From Streptomyces sp. NBC_01571 (GTDB taxonomy: Bacteria; Actinomycetota; Actinomycetes; Streptomycetales; Streptomycetaceae): 64,000 nucleotides of DNA. The notes below the pieces were generated by a model. It saw only the letters and a list, made by a program, of their open reading frames with translations, made no database searches and was not told where the DNA came from. The position numbers and the translations under genes are program-made. This document shows positions 50,504 through 59,658 of this stretch, one piece after another. The stretch covers positions 1,612,001-1,676,000 of the forward strand of contig NZ_JAPEPZ010000001.1 in NCBI RefSeq assembly GCF_026339875.1, in the 5' to 3' direction. How positions within the stretch are numbered: position 1 is the stretch's first letter; each line of letters begins with the position of its first letter.

Positions 50504-50657
50504 GGCGGCAAGGGTACGGTCCTTACTGGCGCGCGAACGTCGCGCGGGCACCGTCGTGGTGCCGCGATTCGGGCACGTGAGTGGATCTCGATAGGCTGAG
50601 GCCCACACGGTGCCGGGGGCAGAGGCGCGGCGCGTACGCAAGGAGGATCGAGAAACG

Positions 50658-51896
50658 ATGTCAGGCAACTCGGACCCGCTGACGCCGCGGGCCAAGCTGG
50701 CCGTGACGGCGGGCAAGGCGGCGGCGGCCGTCTCGCGGGCCGCCGGACGCGGCAGCGGATCGGTGATCGGCGGCCGGGTGGCACTCAAGCTCGACCCCGA
50801 CCTGCTGGCCAGGCTCGCCACGCACCTGGACGTGATCCTGGTGTCGGCGACCAACGGCAAGACCACGACCACCCGGCTGATCGCGGAGGCGCTGCGCGCC
50901 GCGGGCCCGGTCGTGTCCAACGCGCTCGGCGCCAACATGCCCGCGGGCATCACCTCGGCACTGGCCGGCGGCTCGGACGCCAAGTTCGCGGTCATCGAGG
51001 TCGACGAGAAGTACCTCTCCGGTGTGGCGCGCGACACCGACCCGAAGTGCATCGCGCTGCTCAACCTCTCCCGCGACCAGCTCGACCGCGCCGCCGAGAC
51101 CCGGATGATGGCCGAGCACTGGCGCGAGGGACTGGCCGGCTCCAAGGCCGTCGTGGTCGCCAACGCCGACGACCCCCTGGTCGTGTGGGCCGCCTCCTCC
51201 TCGCCGAACGTCATGTGGGTGGCGGCCGGTCAGATGTGGAAGGACGACGCCTGGTCCTGCCCGTCCTGCGGCGGTGTGATGCAGCGCCCCGGCGACGACT
51301 GGTTCTGCGGCGACTGCGGTTTCCGCCGCCCGACGCCGACCTGGGCGCTCTCCGGCGACCACGTGCTCGACCCGCACGGCTCCGCCTGGCCGATCCACCT
51401 CCAGCTGCCCGGCCGCGCCAACAAGGCGAACGCCGCCTCGTCGGCCGCCGTCGCCGCCGTCTTCGGGGTGCCCCCGCAGGTCGCCCTGGAGCGCATGTAC
51501 CAGGTGCAGGCGGTGGCCGGACGCTACGACGTGGTGCAGTTCATGCAGCGCGACCTGCGTCTGCTGCTCGCCAAGAACCCCGCGGGCTGGCTGGAGACGT
51601 TCTCCCTGATCGACCCGCCGCCCACCCCGGTCATCCTGTCCGTGAACGCCCGGGGAGCCGACGGCACAGACACGTCCTGGCTGTGGGACGTCGACTACAC
51701 CCGGCTGACCGGGCACCCGATCTTCGTCCTCGGTGATCGAAAGCTCGACCTCGCGGTGCGCCTCGAGGTCGCGAACCAGTCCTTCCAGGTCTGCGAGACC
51801 CTCGACCAGGCCGTGCAGCTCGCGCCGCCCGGCCGCATCGAGGTCATCGCGAACTACACCGCGTTCCAGGATTTGAGGCGTCGTGTCGGCAACTGA
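50658..51896 (+). CDS. murT: Lipid II isoglutaminyl synthase subunit MurT
   Basis: The 412-aa Mur-ligase-type protein has the ATP loop ATNGKTTTTRL, a four-cysteine zinc ribbon (CPSCGG and CGDCGF pairs) inserted in the central domain, and a C-terminal DUF1727 domain. With GatD it amidates the D-Glu of lipid II stem peptides to D-isoGln. AGGAGG lies 11 nt before ATG 50658. The gatD start follows 19 bp after the stop, so the two are one operon, ended by the hairpin at 52719. Confidence 0.93.
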   Translation: MSGNSDPLTPRAKLAVTAGKAAAAVSRAAGRGSGSVIGGRVALKLDPDLLARLATHLDVILVSATNGKTTTTRLIAEALRAAGPVVSNALGANMPAGITSALAGGSDAKFAVIEVDEKYLSGVARDTDPKCIALLNLSRDQLDRAAETRMMAEHWREGLAGSKAVVVANADDPLVVWAASSSPNVMWVAAGQMWKDDAWSCPSCGGVMQRPGDDWFCGDCGFRRPTPTWALSGDHVLDPHGSAWPIHLQLPGRANKANAASSAAVAAVFGVPPQVALERMYQVQAVAGRYDVVQFMQRDLRLLLAKNPAGWLETFSLIDPPPTPVILSVNARGADGTDTSWLWDVDYTRLTGHPIFVLGDRKLDLAVRLEVANQSFQVCETLDQAVQLAPPGRIEVIANYTAFQDLRRRVGN

Positions 51897-51915
51897 GCCA
51901 CGGAGGACGAAGAGA

Positions 51916-52644
51916 ATGAGTGACAACAGCCTGCGTCTGGTGTGGATCTACCCGGACCTGCTGAGCACCTACGGTGACCAGGGCAACGCGCTCGTCGTGG
52001 AACGCCGGGCCCGCCAGCGCGGACTCGACGTCGCCCGCCTCGACGTGCGCAGCGACCAGCCGATCCCCACCTCCGGCGACATCTACCTGATCGGTGGCGG
52101 CGAGGACCGGCCGCAGCGCCTCGCCGCGGAGCGCCTGCGCCGCGACGGAGGCCTGCACCGCGCGGTCGGCAACGGCGCGATCGTGTTCTCGGTGTGCGCC
52201 GGCTACCAGATCCTCGGCCACGAGTTCATCAACGACCTCGGGCAGCGCGAGCCGGGCCTCGGCCTGCTCGACGTGGTCTCGACGCGCGGCGAGGGAGAGC
52301 GGTGCGTCGGTGACGTGCTCGGAGACATCGACCCGCGCCTGGGCCTGCCGCAGCTGACCGGTTTCGAGAACCACCAGGGCGTCACCCACCTCGGTCCCAC
52401 CGCGCGCCCGTTCGCGCAGGTGCGGCTCGGCAAGGGCAACGGCACGGGCGACGGCACCGAAGGCGCGTACAACGACACGGTCTTCGGTACGTACATGCAC
52501 GGTCCCGTGCTCGCCCGTAACCCGCAGATCGCCGACCTGCTGCTGAAGCTGGCGCTCGACGTGAACGCGCTGCCGCCGATCGACGACCGCTGGTACGAGG
52601 CGCTTCGGGGCGAGCGCATCGCCGCCGCCCAGCAGCCGGCCTGA
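51916..52644 (+). CDS. gatD: Lipid II isoglutaminyl synthase glutaminase subunit GatD
   Basis: The 242-aa class I glutamine amidotransferase of the CobB/CobQ type has the nucleophile Cys94 in VFSVCAGYQ and a late His in YMHGPVLARNP. It supplies ammonia from glutamine to MurT. Cys94 is the same position as in Staphylococcus aureus GatD. ATG 51916 is chosen over longer starts because ribosome-like GAAGAGA precedes it and the domain begins at residue 6. Confidence 0.93.
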   Translation: MSDNSLRLVWIYPDLLSTYGDQGNALVVERRARQRGLDVARLDVRSDQPIPTSGDIYLIGGGEDRPQRLAAERLRRDGGLHRAVGNGAIVFSVCAGYQILGHEFINDLGQREPGLGLLDVVSTRGEGERCVGDVLGDIDPRLGLPQLTGFENHQGVTHLGPTARPFAQVRLGKGNGTGDGTEGAYNDTVFGTYMHGPVLARNPQIADLLLKLALDVNALPPIDDRWYEALRGERIAAAQQPA

Positions 52645-52718
52645 GCCGACACGCCACCACCGGGACGCGCACGCCACCGCGTGACCGGTGCACCGGCGGT
52701 CCGGGCACGACGTCCACA

Positions 52719-52750
52719 GGGCGCGCTTGAGGCATACCTCAAGCGCGCCC
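52719..52750 (+). terminator. Terminator of murT-gatD
   Basis: GGGCGCGCTTGAGG, loop CATA, and the exact complement form a 14-bp stem 74 bp after the gatD stop, followed by AAGGTGTTTG. Confidence 0.88.
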
Positions 52751-52933
52751 AAGGTGTTTGCGGCACGGTGTGCACGAGAGCCCGCCTGACAGCTTGTCCG
52801 CTCACTTGTGCGGCCGAGTCCACCAGGCGGACGCCTGCTACGGCACGACCCCGTCCCGCCGGTAGGGTGATCGGGATTCCAGCCGGACAACGTGGTCCGG
52901 TCCCCGGCCCACGTTGAGAAGGTATTTCGGGCT

Positions 52934-53959
52934 ATGCGCATTGGTGTCCTCACGTCCGGCGGCGACTGCCCCGGCCTGAACGCCGTCATCCGGTCCGTCG
53001 TGCACCGCGCCGTCGTCGACCACGGCGACGAGGTCATCGGCTTCCGGGACGGCTGGAAGGGGCTTCTGGAGTGCGACTACCTGAAGCTCGACCTCGACGC
53101 GGTGAGCGGCATCCTGGCCCGCGGCGGCACGATGCTCGGCTCCTCCCGGGTCCAGCCCGCGCATCTGCGTGACGGCGTGGAGCGGGCCAGGGGCCATGTC
53201 GAGGAGCTCGGCCTCGACGCCATCATCCCGATCGGCGGCGAGGGCACCCTGAAGGCGGCCCGGCTGCTCTCGGACCGCGGTCTGCCGATCGTCGGCGTGC
53301 CGAAGACCATCGACAACGACATCGCCGTCACGGACGTGACCTTCGGCTTCGACACGGCCGTCGGCGTCGCGACCGAGGCCCTGGACCGGCTGAAGACCAC
53401 CGCCGAGTCCCACCAGCGGGTGCTGATCGTGGAGGTCATGGGCCGCCACACCGGCTGGATCGCGCTGCACTCCGGCATGGCGGCCGGCGCGCACGCCATC
53501 GTCGTACCGGAGCGCCCCTTCGACATCGAGGAGCTGGCGGCCAAGGTGGGCGAGCGGTTCGAGGCGGGCAAGCGGTTCGCGATCGTCGTGGCCGCCGAGG
53601 GCGCCAAGCCGCGCGCGGGCACGATGCCGTTCGACGAGGGTGTGAAGGACGTCTACGGGCACGAGCGCTTCGCCGGCATCGCCCGGCAGCTCTCGCTCGA
53701 ACTGGAGGAGCGCCTCGGCAAGGAGGCCCGTCCGGTGATCCTCGGACACGTGCAGCGCGGCGGGACGCCGACCGCGTACGACCGCGTGCTCGCGACGCGT
53801 TTCGGCTGGCACGCCGTGGAGGCGGCGCACCGGGGTGAGTTCGGCATGATGACCGCGCTGCGCGGGACCGACATCGTGATGGTGTCCCTCGCGGAGGCGG
53901 TGGAGACGCTGAAGACCGTGCCCGACGAGCGGTACGCCGAAGCGGAGTGCGTGCTCTGA
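52934..53959 (+). CDS. pfkA: ATP-dependent 6-phosphofructokinase
   Basis: The 341-aa enzyme phosphorylates fructose 6-phosphate, the key early step of glycolysis. TSGGDCPGLN starts the nucleotide site. GGEGT holds Gly104, the residue associated with ATP rather than pyrophosphate use. PKTIDND contains the catalytic Asp, and MGRHTGWIA follows. Streptomycetes carry several pfkA copies; synteny suggests the copy called pfkA3 in S. coelicolor, from memory. It stands alone between two terminators. ATG 52934 follows GAGAAGG. Confidence 0.94.
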   Translation: MRIGVLTSGGDCPGLNAVIRSVVHRAVVDHGDEVIGFRDGWKGLLECDYLKLDLDAVSGILARGGTMLGSSRVQPAHLRDGVERARGHVEELGLDAIIPIGGEGTLKAARLLSDRGLPIVGVPKTIDNDIAVTDVTFGFDTAVGVATEALDRLKTTAESHQRVLIVEVMGRHTGWIALHSGMAAGAHAIVVPERPFDIEELAAKVGERFEAGKRFAIVVAAEGAKPRAGTMPFDEGVKDVYGHERFAGIARQLSLELEERLGKEARPVILGHVQRGGTPTAYDRVLATRFGWHAVEAAHRGEFGMMTALRGTDIVMVSLAEAVETLKTVPDERYAEAECVL

Positions 53960-54013
53960 GACCCTGAGGCGCCCGTCCGGCCGCGGGTTCGTGGTGCCTT
54001 GTCCGCCGGTTCC

Positions 54014-54036
54014 CCGCGCCCCCTGCCGGGGCGCGG
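54014..54036 (+). terminator. Terminator of pfkA
   Basis: CCGCGCCCC, a 5-nt loop CTGCC, and GGGGCGCGG form a 9-bp GC stem 55 bp past the stop. It is embedded in the GGTTCCCCGCGCCCC motif also present near 43090. Confidence 0.75.
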
Positions 54037-54124
54037 ATGCCGACCCCGGCCATAGCGGCGACCGGGGCCGGTTCTACTCTGGTGCGGACAGACAGCACAA
54101 CCCGTACTAATCAGGAGCCGGCGG

Positions 54125-55078
54125 ATGGAACACAGCGGGCACGGCATGACCATGGATCTGCCGCCGTTCACGCTGGGGCGGGGGCTCGAATGGTCCGCGG
54201 ACCCGTTCTTCCTCATCGCCTGCCTGGTGGGGCTCGGGCTGTACGGCTGGGGGGTGGTGCGGCTCGTCCGCCGCGGTGACAAGTGGTCGGCGGGACGGAC
54301 CGTCTCGTTCGTCGTCGGTGTGCTGACCGTGCTGCTGATGATGTGCACGAGGCTGAACGACTACGGCATGGTCATGTTCAGCGTGCACATGGTGCAGCAC
54401 ATGGTGATCAGCATGCTGTCGCCCATCCTGATCCTGCTCGGGGCACCGATCACGCTCGCGCTGCGGGCCCTTCCGGTGGCGGCCAGGCGGGGCACCAAGG
54501 GGCCGCGTGAACTGCTGCTGATGTTCCTGCACAGCCGTTACATGAGGATCATCACGCACCCCGCGTTCACGATCCCGCTGTTCATCGCGAGCCTCTACGG
54601 CCTGTACTTCTCCCCTCTCTTCGACTTCCTGATGGGATCGAAGTCGGGGCACACCCTGATGATGTGCCACTTCCTCGCCGTCGGCCTGGTCTTCTTCTGG
54701 CCGATCATGGGCGTGGACCCCGGACCGCACCGGCCGGGCTACCTGATGCGGATGCTGGAACTGTTCGCCGGCATGCCGTTCCACGCGTTCTTCGGTATCG
54801 CGCTGATGATGGCGTCCACGCCGATGGTCGACACGTACAAGAACCCGCCCGCCTCGCTCGCCATCGACGCGCTCACCGACCAGAACGCGGCGGGCGGCAT
54901 CGCCTGGGCCTTCAGCGAGATCCCCTCCGTCCTCGTGCTGCTCGCGCTGCTCTTCCAGTGGTACGGCTCCGAGCAGCGGCAGGCCCGCCGCACGGACCGG
55001 GCGGCGGACCGCGACGGCGACAAGGAACTCGAGGCGTACAACGCCTATCTGGCCTCGCTCAACGCCCGCAGTCACTGA
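54125..55078 (+). CDS. Cytochrome c oxidase assembly protein, CtaG family (caa3 type)
   Basis: The 317-aa membrane protein has a Met/His-rich start (MEHSGHGMTMDLPPFT), possibly for copper. About eight or nine spans follow, with VHMVQHMVISMLSPILILLGAP and MMCHFLAVGLVFFWPIMGVDP typical of the CtaG_caa3 family. It helps insert copper or assemble the aa3 oxidase. The C-terminal tail is charged and cytosolic. GGAG lies upstream of ATG 54125. A 52-aa membrane protein follows after 109 bp. Confidence 0.88.
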   Translation: MEHSGHGMTMDLPPFTLGRGLEWSADPFFLIACLVGLGLYGWGVVRLVRRGDKWSAGRTVSFVVGVLTVLLMMCTRLNDYGMVMFSVHMVQHMVISMLSPILILLGAPITLALRALPVAARRGTKGPRELLLMFLHSRYMRIITHPAFTIPLFIASLYGLYFSPLFDFLMGSKSGHTLMMCHFLAVGLVFFWPIMGVDPGPHRPGYLMRMLELFAGMPFHAFFGIALMMASTPMVDTYKNPPASLAIDALTDQNAAGGIAWAFSEIPSVLVLLALLFQWYGSEQRQARRTDRAADRDGDKELEAYNAYLASLNARSH

Positions 55079-55187
55079 ATCACCTTCCGACCACTGAACC
55101 AGCCCTGGCGAACCGTCTCCCGCCGGGTGAAAATGGCCGCAGGCCACGGCCCGCGTAGCGGACCCGCCGGGAGAAGGGTGTGCCGCG

Positions 55188-55346
55188 ATGCCCGGTTCGA
55201 CGAAGACCATGGGGGTGCTCACCGTCGGTGGGCTGGTTGTCGTGACGGCCTATACGGTCGCGCTCGGCAGCAACGGCTGGCTGTGGTTCGGCTGGGTGGT
55301 GCTCGGCCTGATCATGATCGCGATGGTCGCCGCCCGCGGAGCGTGA
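55188..55346 (+). CDS. 52-aa two-span membrane protein
   Basis: ATG 55188 has GGGAGAAGG about 10 nt upstream. The product MPGSTKTMGVLTVGGLVVVT continues with a short polar turn (LGSNGWLW) and a second hydrophobic helix (VVLGLIMIAMVA), then ends AARGA. It has a typical positive-inside hairpin form. The function is unknown. It lies after the CtaG-like gene and converges on the histidine kinase gene with a 12-bp gap. Confidence 0.75.
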   Translation: MPGSTKTMGVLTVGGLVVVTAYTVALGSNGWLWFGWVVLGLIMIAMVAARGA

Positions 55347-55358
55347 CGGGCGTCGCGC

Positions 55359-56573
55359 TCACTGCCGGGGCAGCCGTCCCGCCGAGTGCACGCCCGGCTG
55401 GTACTTGGGCAGCCGGGCCGTGATCCTCATCCCCGCCCCGACGGCGGTCTCGATGACGAGGCCGTAGTCGTCCCCGTAGACCTGCCGCAGCCGGTCGTCG
55501 ACGTTGGACAGACCGATGCCGTCCGAGGGGCTGACCTCGCCGGTGAGGATGCGGCGCAGCCGTTCGGGGTCCATCCCGGTGCCGTTGTCCTCGATGACGA
55601 CCAGCGCCTCGGCGCCCGCGTCCTGCGCGGTGATGCTGATGTGGCTCTTGTTCGACTTGCCGGTCTTGCCCTCCAGGCCGTGTTTGACGGCGTTCTCCAC
55701 CAGGGGCTGGAGACAGAGGAAGGGCAGCGCGACCGGCAGCACCTCGGGCGCGATCTGCAGGGTCACCGAGAGCCGGTCCCCGAAGCGGGCCCGCACGAGC
55801 GCCAGGTAGTGGTCGATGGCGTGCAGCTCGTCGGCGAGGGTGGTGAAGTCGCCGTGCCTGCGGAACGAGTAGCGCGTGAAGTCCGCGAACTCCAGCAGCA
55901 GTTCGCGGGCACGCTCCGGATCGGTGCGGACGAACGAGGCGATCACCGCGAGCGAGTTGAAGATGAAGTGCGGGGAGATCTGGGCGCGCAGGGCCTTGAT
56001 CTCGGCCTCGATCAGGCGGGTACGGGACCGGTCGAGGTCGGCGAGTTCCAGTTGCACCGAGACCCAGCGGGCGACCTCGCCGGCGGCCCGGACGAGCACG
56101 GCGGACTCGCGGGGCGCGCAGGCCACGAGCGCTCCGTGCACCCGGTCGTCCACGGTCAGCGGCGCGACCACGGCCCAGCGCAGCGCGCAGTCCGGCTCGT
56201 CGCACCGGAGCCGGAAGGCCTCACCGCGGCCGGTCTCCAGCGGGCCGCCGAGCCGGTCCATGATCTCGGTGCGGTGGTGCTCCCCCGCGCCGTCCCAGGC
56301 CAGGACGGTGTCCTGGTCGGTGAGGCAGAGCGCGTCGGTGCCGAGCAGGGTGCGCAGCCGGCGCGCGGACCTGCGGGCGGTCTCGCCGGTGAGGCCCGCG
56401 CGCAGCGGGGGTGCGGCGAGCGAGGCGGTGTGCAGGGTCTCGAAGGTGGCGTGCTCGACGGGGGTGCCGAGTCCGCCGAGGTTCTCGGGCCGCGCGGTCC
56501 GCCTGCCGAGCCAGAACCCGGCGGCGAGCAGGGGGAGCACGGCCACGCACAATCCGGCCAGGAATCCGCTCAC
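55359..56573 (-). CDS. LytS/YpdA-type sensor histidine kinase with GAF domain
   Basis: The 404-aa protein has one N-terminal span (about 3-21), a GAF-like domain (about 48-178), and a His-kinase domain with phospho-His202 in RAQISPHFIFNSL. An HATPase follows (LVENAVKHGL for the N box, EDNGTGM for G1, GIGLSNVDDRL for G2). GTG 56573 overlaps the transporter stop as GTGA. With the LytTR response regulator and symporter it forms a leftward operon, so it probably senses the transported carbon source. Confidence 0.9.
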   Translation of the reverse strand: MSGFLAGLCVAVLPLLAAGFWLGRRTARPENLGGLGTPVEHATFETLHTASLAAPPLRAGLTGETARRSARRLRTLLGTDALCLTDQDTVLAWDGAGEHHRTEIMDRLGGPLETGRGEAFRLRCDEPDCALRWAVVAPLTVDDRVHGALVACAPRESAVLVRAAGEVARWVSVQLELADLDRSRTRLIEAEIKALRAQISPHFIFNSLAVIASFVRTDPERARELLLEFADFTRYSFRRHGDFTTLADELHAIDHYLALVRARFGDRLSVTLQIAPEVLPVALPFLCLQPLVENAVKHGLEGKTGKSNKSHISITAQDAGAEALVVIEDNGTGMDPERLRRILTGEVSPSDGIGLSNVDDRLRQVYGDDYGLVIETAVGAGMRITARLPKYQPGVHSAGRLPRQ

Positions 56574-58312
56574 GCCTCGGCCTCCTTCGTGTGGGCGGCC
56601 GCGCGCACCTGGCCGTCGGACAGTTCCTCGGGAAGGTGGAACCGGGCCAGGATGGCCGCCGTGCCCGCCGGTACCCGGCCGGGCGTCGCCAGCGACACCA
56701 GGATCATGGTGAGGAATCCGAGGGGAACCGACCAGAGCGCGGGCCAGGCGAGCAGCGCGTGCAGCGCTCCGGAGCGCGGGTAGCCCGCCATGGTCGCGGC
56801 GACCGCCACGAAGGCCGCGCCGCCGCCGACGAGCATGCCCGCGCCCGCGCCCGGCGGTGTCAGCCGTCGCCACCAGATGCCGAGGACGAGCAGGGGGCAG
56901 AAGGAGGAGGCGGACACGGCGAAGGCGAGTCCCACGGCGTCGGCGACCGGCAGTCCGCCCACGATCACGCTGGCGGCGAGTGGCACCGCCATGGCGAGCA
57001 CGGTGCCGAGCCTGAAGTGGCGCACGCCGCGCGAGGGCAGTACGTCCTGGGTGAGGACCCCGGCCACCGCCATGGTCAGTCCGGACGCGGTGGACAGGAA
57101 CGCCGCGAAGGCGCCGCCCGCCACCAGCGCGCCCAGGAGGTCCGCGCCGAGTCCCCCGATCACCCGGTCCGGGAGCAGCAGCACGGCGGCGTCCGCGTTC
57201 CCGGTGAGGCTGAGTTCGGGGGCGTACAGCCGGCCCAGCGCCCCGTAGACGGGCGGCAGGAGGTAGAAGGCGCCGATCAGGCCGAGGACGGCGACGGTGG
57301 TGCGGCGGGCGGCGACTCCGTGCGGGCTGGTGTAGAAGCGGACGACCACGTGCGGGAGTCCCATGGTGCCGAGGAAGGTGGCGAGGATCAGTCCGTAGGT
57401 GGCGTAGAGGGGGCGTTCCTCGCGGCCGGCCGCGAGCGAGGTCGACATGCCGCCGTTGTCGGCGCGGTCGGCGGCCGGTACCGGGTCCCCCTTCTGGAAG
57501 GTCAGCCGGGTGCCGCGCGCGATGCGGTGGACGCCGGCCGGGAGCCGGACCCGCTCGCTCCGGTAGTGGTGGCCGTCCACGGTTCCCGTCGCGGTGACGG
57601 CCAGTGGGTCCGACAGTTTCAGGTCGAGGGTGCCGTCGATACGGACGACCCGCTGCGCGCGGAAGGCCGCCGGTTCGTCGAAGGCGTCGCGCGGGGCGCC
57701 GTCGCTCTGCCAGGCGAGGACCAGGAAGATCGCCGGGACCAGCAGGGCGGTGAGCTTCAGCCAGTACTGGAAGGCCTGGACGAAGGTGATGCTGCGCATG
57801 CCGCCGGCCGCGACCGTGGCGACCACGACGACCGCGACGAGCACACCGCCGAACCAGCCGGGCGCGTCGGTCAGTACCGCCAGCGTGAGTCCCGCGCCCT
57901 GGAGCTGGGGCAGCAGGTAGAGCCAGCCCACGCCGACGACGAAGGCCCCGGCGAGCCGTCGGACCGCCTGGGAGCCGAGCCGCGCCTCGGCGAAGTCGGG
58001 CAGTGTGTAGGCCCCGGAGCGGCGCAGCGGGGCCGCGACGAACAGGAGGAGTACCAGGTAGCCCGCCGTGTATCCGACGGGGTACCAGAGCATGTCGGGG
58101 CCCTGGACGAGCACCAGGCCCGCGATGCCGAGGAAGGAGGCGGCGGAGAGGTACTCCCCGCTGATCGCGGCCGCGTTCAGCCGTGGGCCGACGGTGCGCG
58201 AGGCGACGTAGAAGTCGGAGGTGGTCCGGGATATGCGCAGGCCGAACGCCCCGACCAGGACGGTCGCGACGACGACGAGGGCGACGGCGGGCACGGCGTA
58301 GTTCTGGTTCAC
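56570..58312 (-). CDS. Sodium:solute symporter, ActP/MctP-like
   Basis: The 580-aa protein has about thirteen spans with SSS-family motifs (SGEYLSAASFLGIAGLVL, QGPDMLWYPVGYTAGYL) as in cation/acetate and monocarboxylate symporters. A polar insertion of about 90 residues (about 205-295, with DGTLDLKLSDPLAVTATGT) lies between two spans and would face the outside. It starts at GTG 58312. Its location between a LytTR response regulator and a LytS-like kinase suggests import of acetate, pyruvate or a similar acid under that system. Confidence 0.9.
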   Translation of the reverse strand: MNQNYAVPAVALVVVATVLVGAFGLRISRTTSDFYVASRTVGPRLNAAAISGEYLSAASFLGIAGLVLVQGPDMLWYPVGYTAGYLVLLLFVAAPLRRSGAYTLPDFAEARLGSQAVRRLAGAFVVGVGWLYLLPQLQGAGLTLAVLTDAPGWFGGVLVAVVVVATVAAGGMRSITFVQAFQYWLKLTALLVPAIFLVLAWQSDGAPRDAFDEPAAFRAQRVVRIDGTLDLKLSDPLAVTATGTVDGHHYRSERVRLPAGVHRIARGTRLTFQKGDPVPAADRADNGGMSTSLAAGREERPLYATYGLILATFLGTMGLPHVVVRFYTSPHGVAARRTTVAVLGLIGAFYLLPPVYGALGRLYAPELSLTGNADAAVLLLPDRVIGGLGADLLGALVAGGAFAAFLSTASGLTMAVAGVLTQDVLPSRGVRHFRLGTVLAMAVPLAASVIVGGLPVADAVGLAFAVSASSFCPLLVLGIWWRRLTPPGAGAGMLVGGGAAFVAVAATMAGYPRSGALHALLAWPALWSVPLGFLTMILVSLATPGRVPAGTAAILARFHLPEELSDGQVRAAAHTKEAEA

Positions 58313-58454
58313 CGGGCGGGACCTCTCGCGCCACGATCACCGGGAGCCGTCGTCGCGCGTCCCGCGAATCCCCTCACGCCACGCCCCTCGACGGTCCGCG
58401 ACCGTGCTTCGCCGGCCTTCGACGGTCCTCGCCGCACGTCGGTGGTCCAGTTCT

Positions 58455-58814
58455 TCAACGGTCCTCGACCAGACGCACGAAGTCCCTCTCGTTGCGCTCC
58501 GCGCGGCGCACGTACCAGCGGGCCAGCAGGACCAGGGGCGGGTAGACGCAGAACCCGAGCACGGCCCATTCCAGGCCGGCGCCGTCCGGGATCGCGGCGA
58601 AGACCAGGGGCAGCGGTCCGACCAGGAGGACCAGGACGGCGAACACCACTAGAGCGACGCGGAGTTGACTGCGCATCAGCGAACGGACGTAGGTGTGGCC
58701 GAGCGTGGTCTGTTCGTCGATCTCGGTCCTGGGCCGGTAGTAGCCGGACGTCCTGCGGGTGCGCCGGGGCGCTCCGGTGACGACCACGCGGCGTTCGGTC
58801 GGATCCTGCGGCAC
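58455..58814 (-). CDS. Small two-span membrane protein (DUF485-like partner)
   Basis: The 119-aa protein has a basic N-terminal part (TGAPRRTRRTSGYYRPR), then two spans (about 52-75 and 82-99) with a charged end RRAERNERDFVRLVEDR. Small membrane proteins at this position beside ActP-like symporters are often of the DUF485 type, and it probably supports the symporter. GTG 58814 follows AGAGGGAA. It lies 11 bp after the response regulator gene and 142 bp before the symporter. Confidence 0.72.
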   Translation of the reverse strand: MPQDPTERRVVVTGAPRRTRRTSGYYRPRTEIDEQTTLGHTYVRSLMRSQLRVALVVFAVLVLLVGPLPLVFAAIPDGAGLEWAVLGFCVYPPLVLLARWYVRRAERNERDFVRLVEDR

Positions 58815-58825
58815 GCCGTTCCCTC

Positions 58826-59581
58826 TCAGCTGGTGGTCCGGCGCATCAGCAGGTCACGCAGTTCGCGCGTGTGCCGACGGCTGACCTGGAGTTCGACGGA
58901 GTCCACGAGAACACTCACCGTACCCGCGTCCAGGCGGAGTTCGCCTATGTGGCGCAGGGCGACGAGGTGGCGCCGGTGGATGCGGACGAAGCCGCGGGAC
59001 CGCCAGCGTTCCTCCAGGGTGGACAGCGGTATGCGGACCAGGTGGCTGCCCTGCGCGGTGTGCAGGCGCGCGTAGTCGCCGTGCGCCTCGACGTGGGTGA
59101 TGTCCTCCACGGCCACGAAGCGTGTCACCCCGCCGAGTTCGACGGAGATGTGGTCCGGGTCGGGTTCGTGGACGGGGATCAGCGGTGCGGTGCGCCGGAG
59201 TTGGTCCGCCCGCCGGACGGCCTCCGCGAGCCGCTCCCGGCGCACCGGCTTCAGCACGTAGTCGACGGCCTTGAGGTCAAAGGCCTGGACCGCGAAGCCC
59301 TCGTGCGCCGTGACGAAGACGACGAGCGGCGGATGGGCGAATCCGGTGAGCAGCCGGGCCAGGTCGAGTCCGTCGAGTCCGGGCATGTGGATGTCGAGGA
59401 AGACGACGTCGATCGCCTCGGGCCCGTCGGGTCCCAAGGCGAGGGCCCGGTTGATCCGGCGCAGCGCCTCGGTCGAGTCGCTCGCGCCCTCGGCGCCGGC
59501 GACCCGGGGATCGGCGTTGAGGAGATAGAGAAGCTCCTCCAGGGACGGTTGTTCGTCGTCGACGGCGAGCACGCGCAGCAT
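58826..59581 (-). CDS. LytTR-family response regulator
   Basis: The 251-aa protein has a receiver domain with phospho-Asp63 in VVFLDIHMPG and Lys in DYVLKPV, followed by a C-terminal LytTR DNA-binding domain (THVEAHGDYARLHTA, then FVRIHRRHLVAL). It is the first gene of the leftward operon that includes a small membrane protein, symporter and kinase. It probably activates that operon in response to substrate. ATG 59581 is 78 bp from the divergent Lrp gene. Confidence 0.92.
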   Translation of the reverse strand: MLRVLAVDDEQPSLEELLYLLNADPRVAGAEGASDSTEALRRINRALALGPDGPEAIDVVFLDIHMPGLDGLDLARLLTGFAHPPLVVFVTAHEGFAVQAFDLKAVDYVLKPVRRERLAEAVRRADQLRRTAPLIPVHEPDPDHISVELGGVTRFVAVEDITHVEAHGDYARLHTAQGSHLVRIPLSTLEERWRSRGFVRIHRRHLVALRHIGELRLDAGTVSVLVDSVELQVSRRHTRELRDLLMRRTTS

Positions 59582-59658
59582 GGAAGTGGAGTGTAAGAGC
59601 GAATCGTACGTCTGGACATGTGCGGGGCATGGACGTTCCCGCTGGATACAGTGCCGCC

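Noticed and set aside
55359..58340. A 993-codon frame that would fuse the histidine kinase to an Arg/Pro-rich N-terminal half
   Set aside because: The upstream half is the shadow of the symporter gene; the kinase starts at GTG 56573 with a 4-base overlap.
59624..59652. Full promoter for the Lrp gene
   Set aside because: TACAGT is a fair -10, but no -35 hexamer is found 16-18 bp upstream, so only a tentative leaderless remark is kept in the gene entry.
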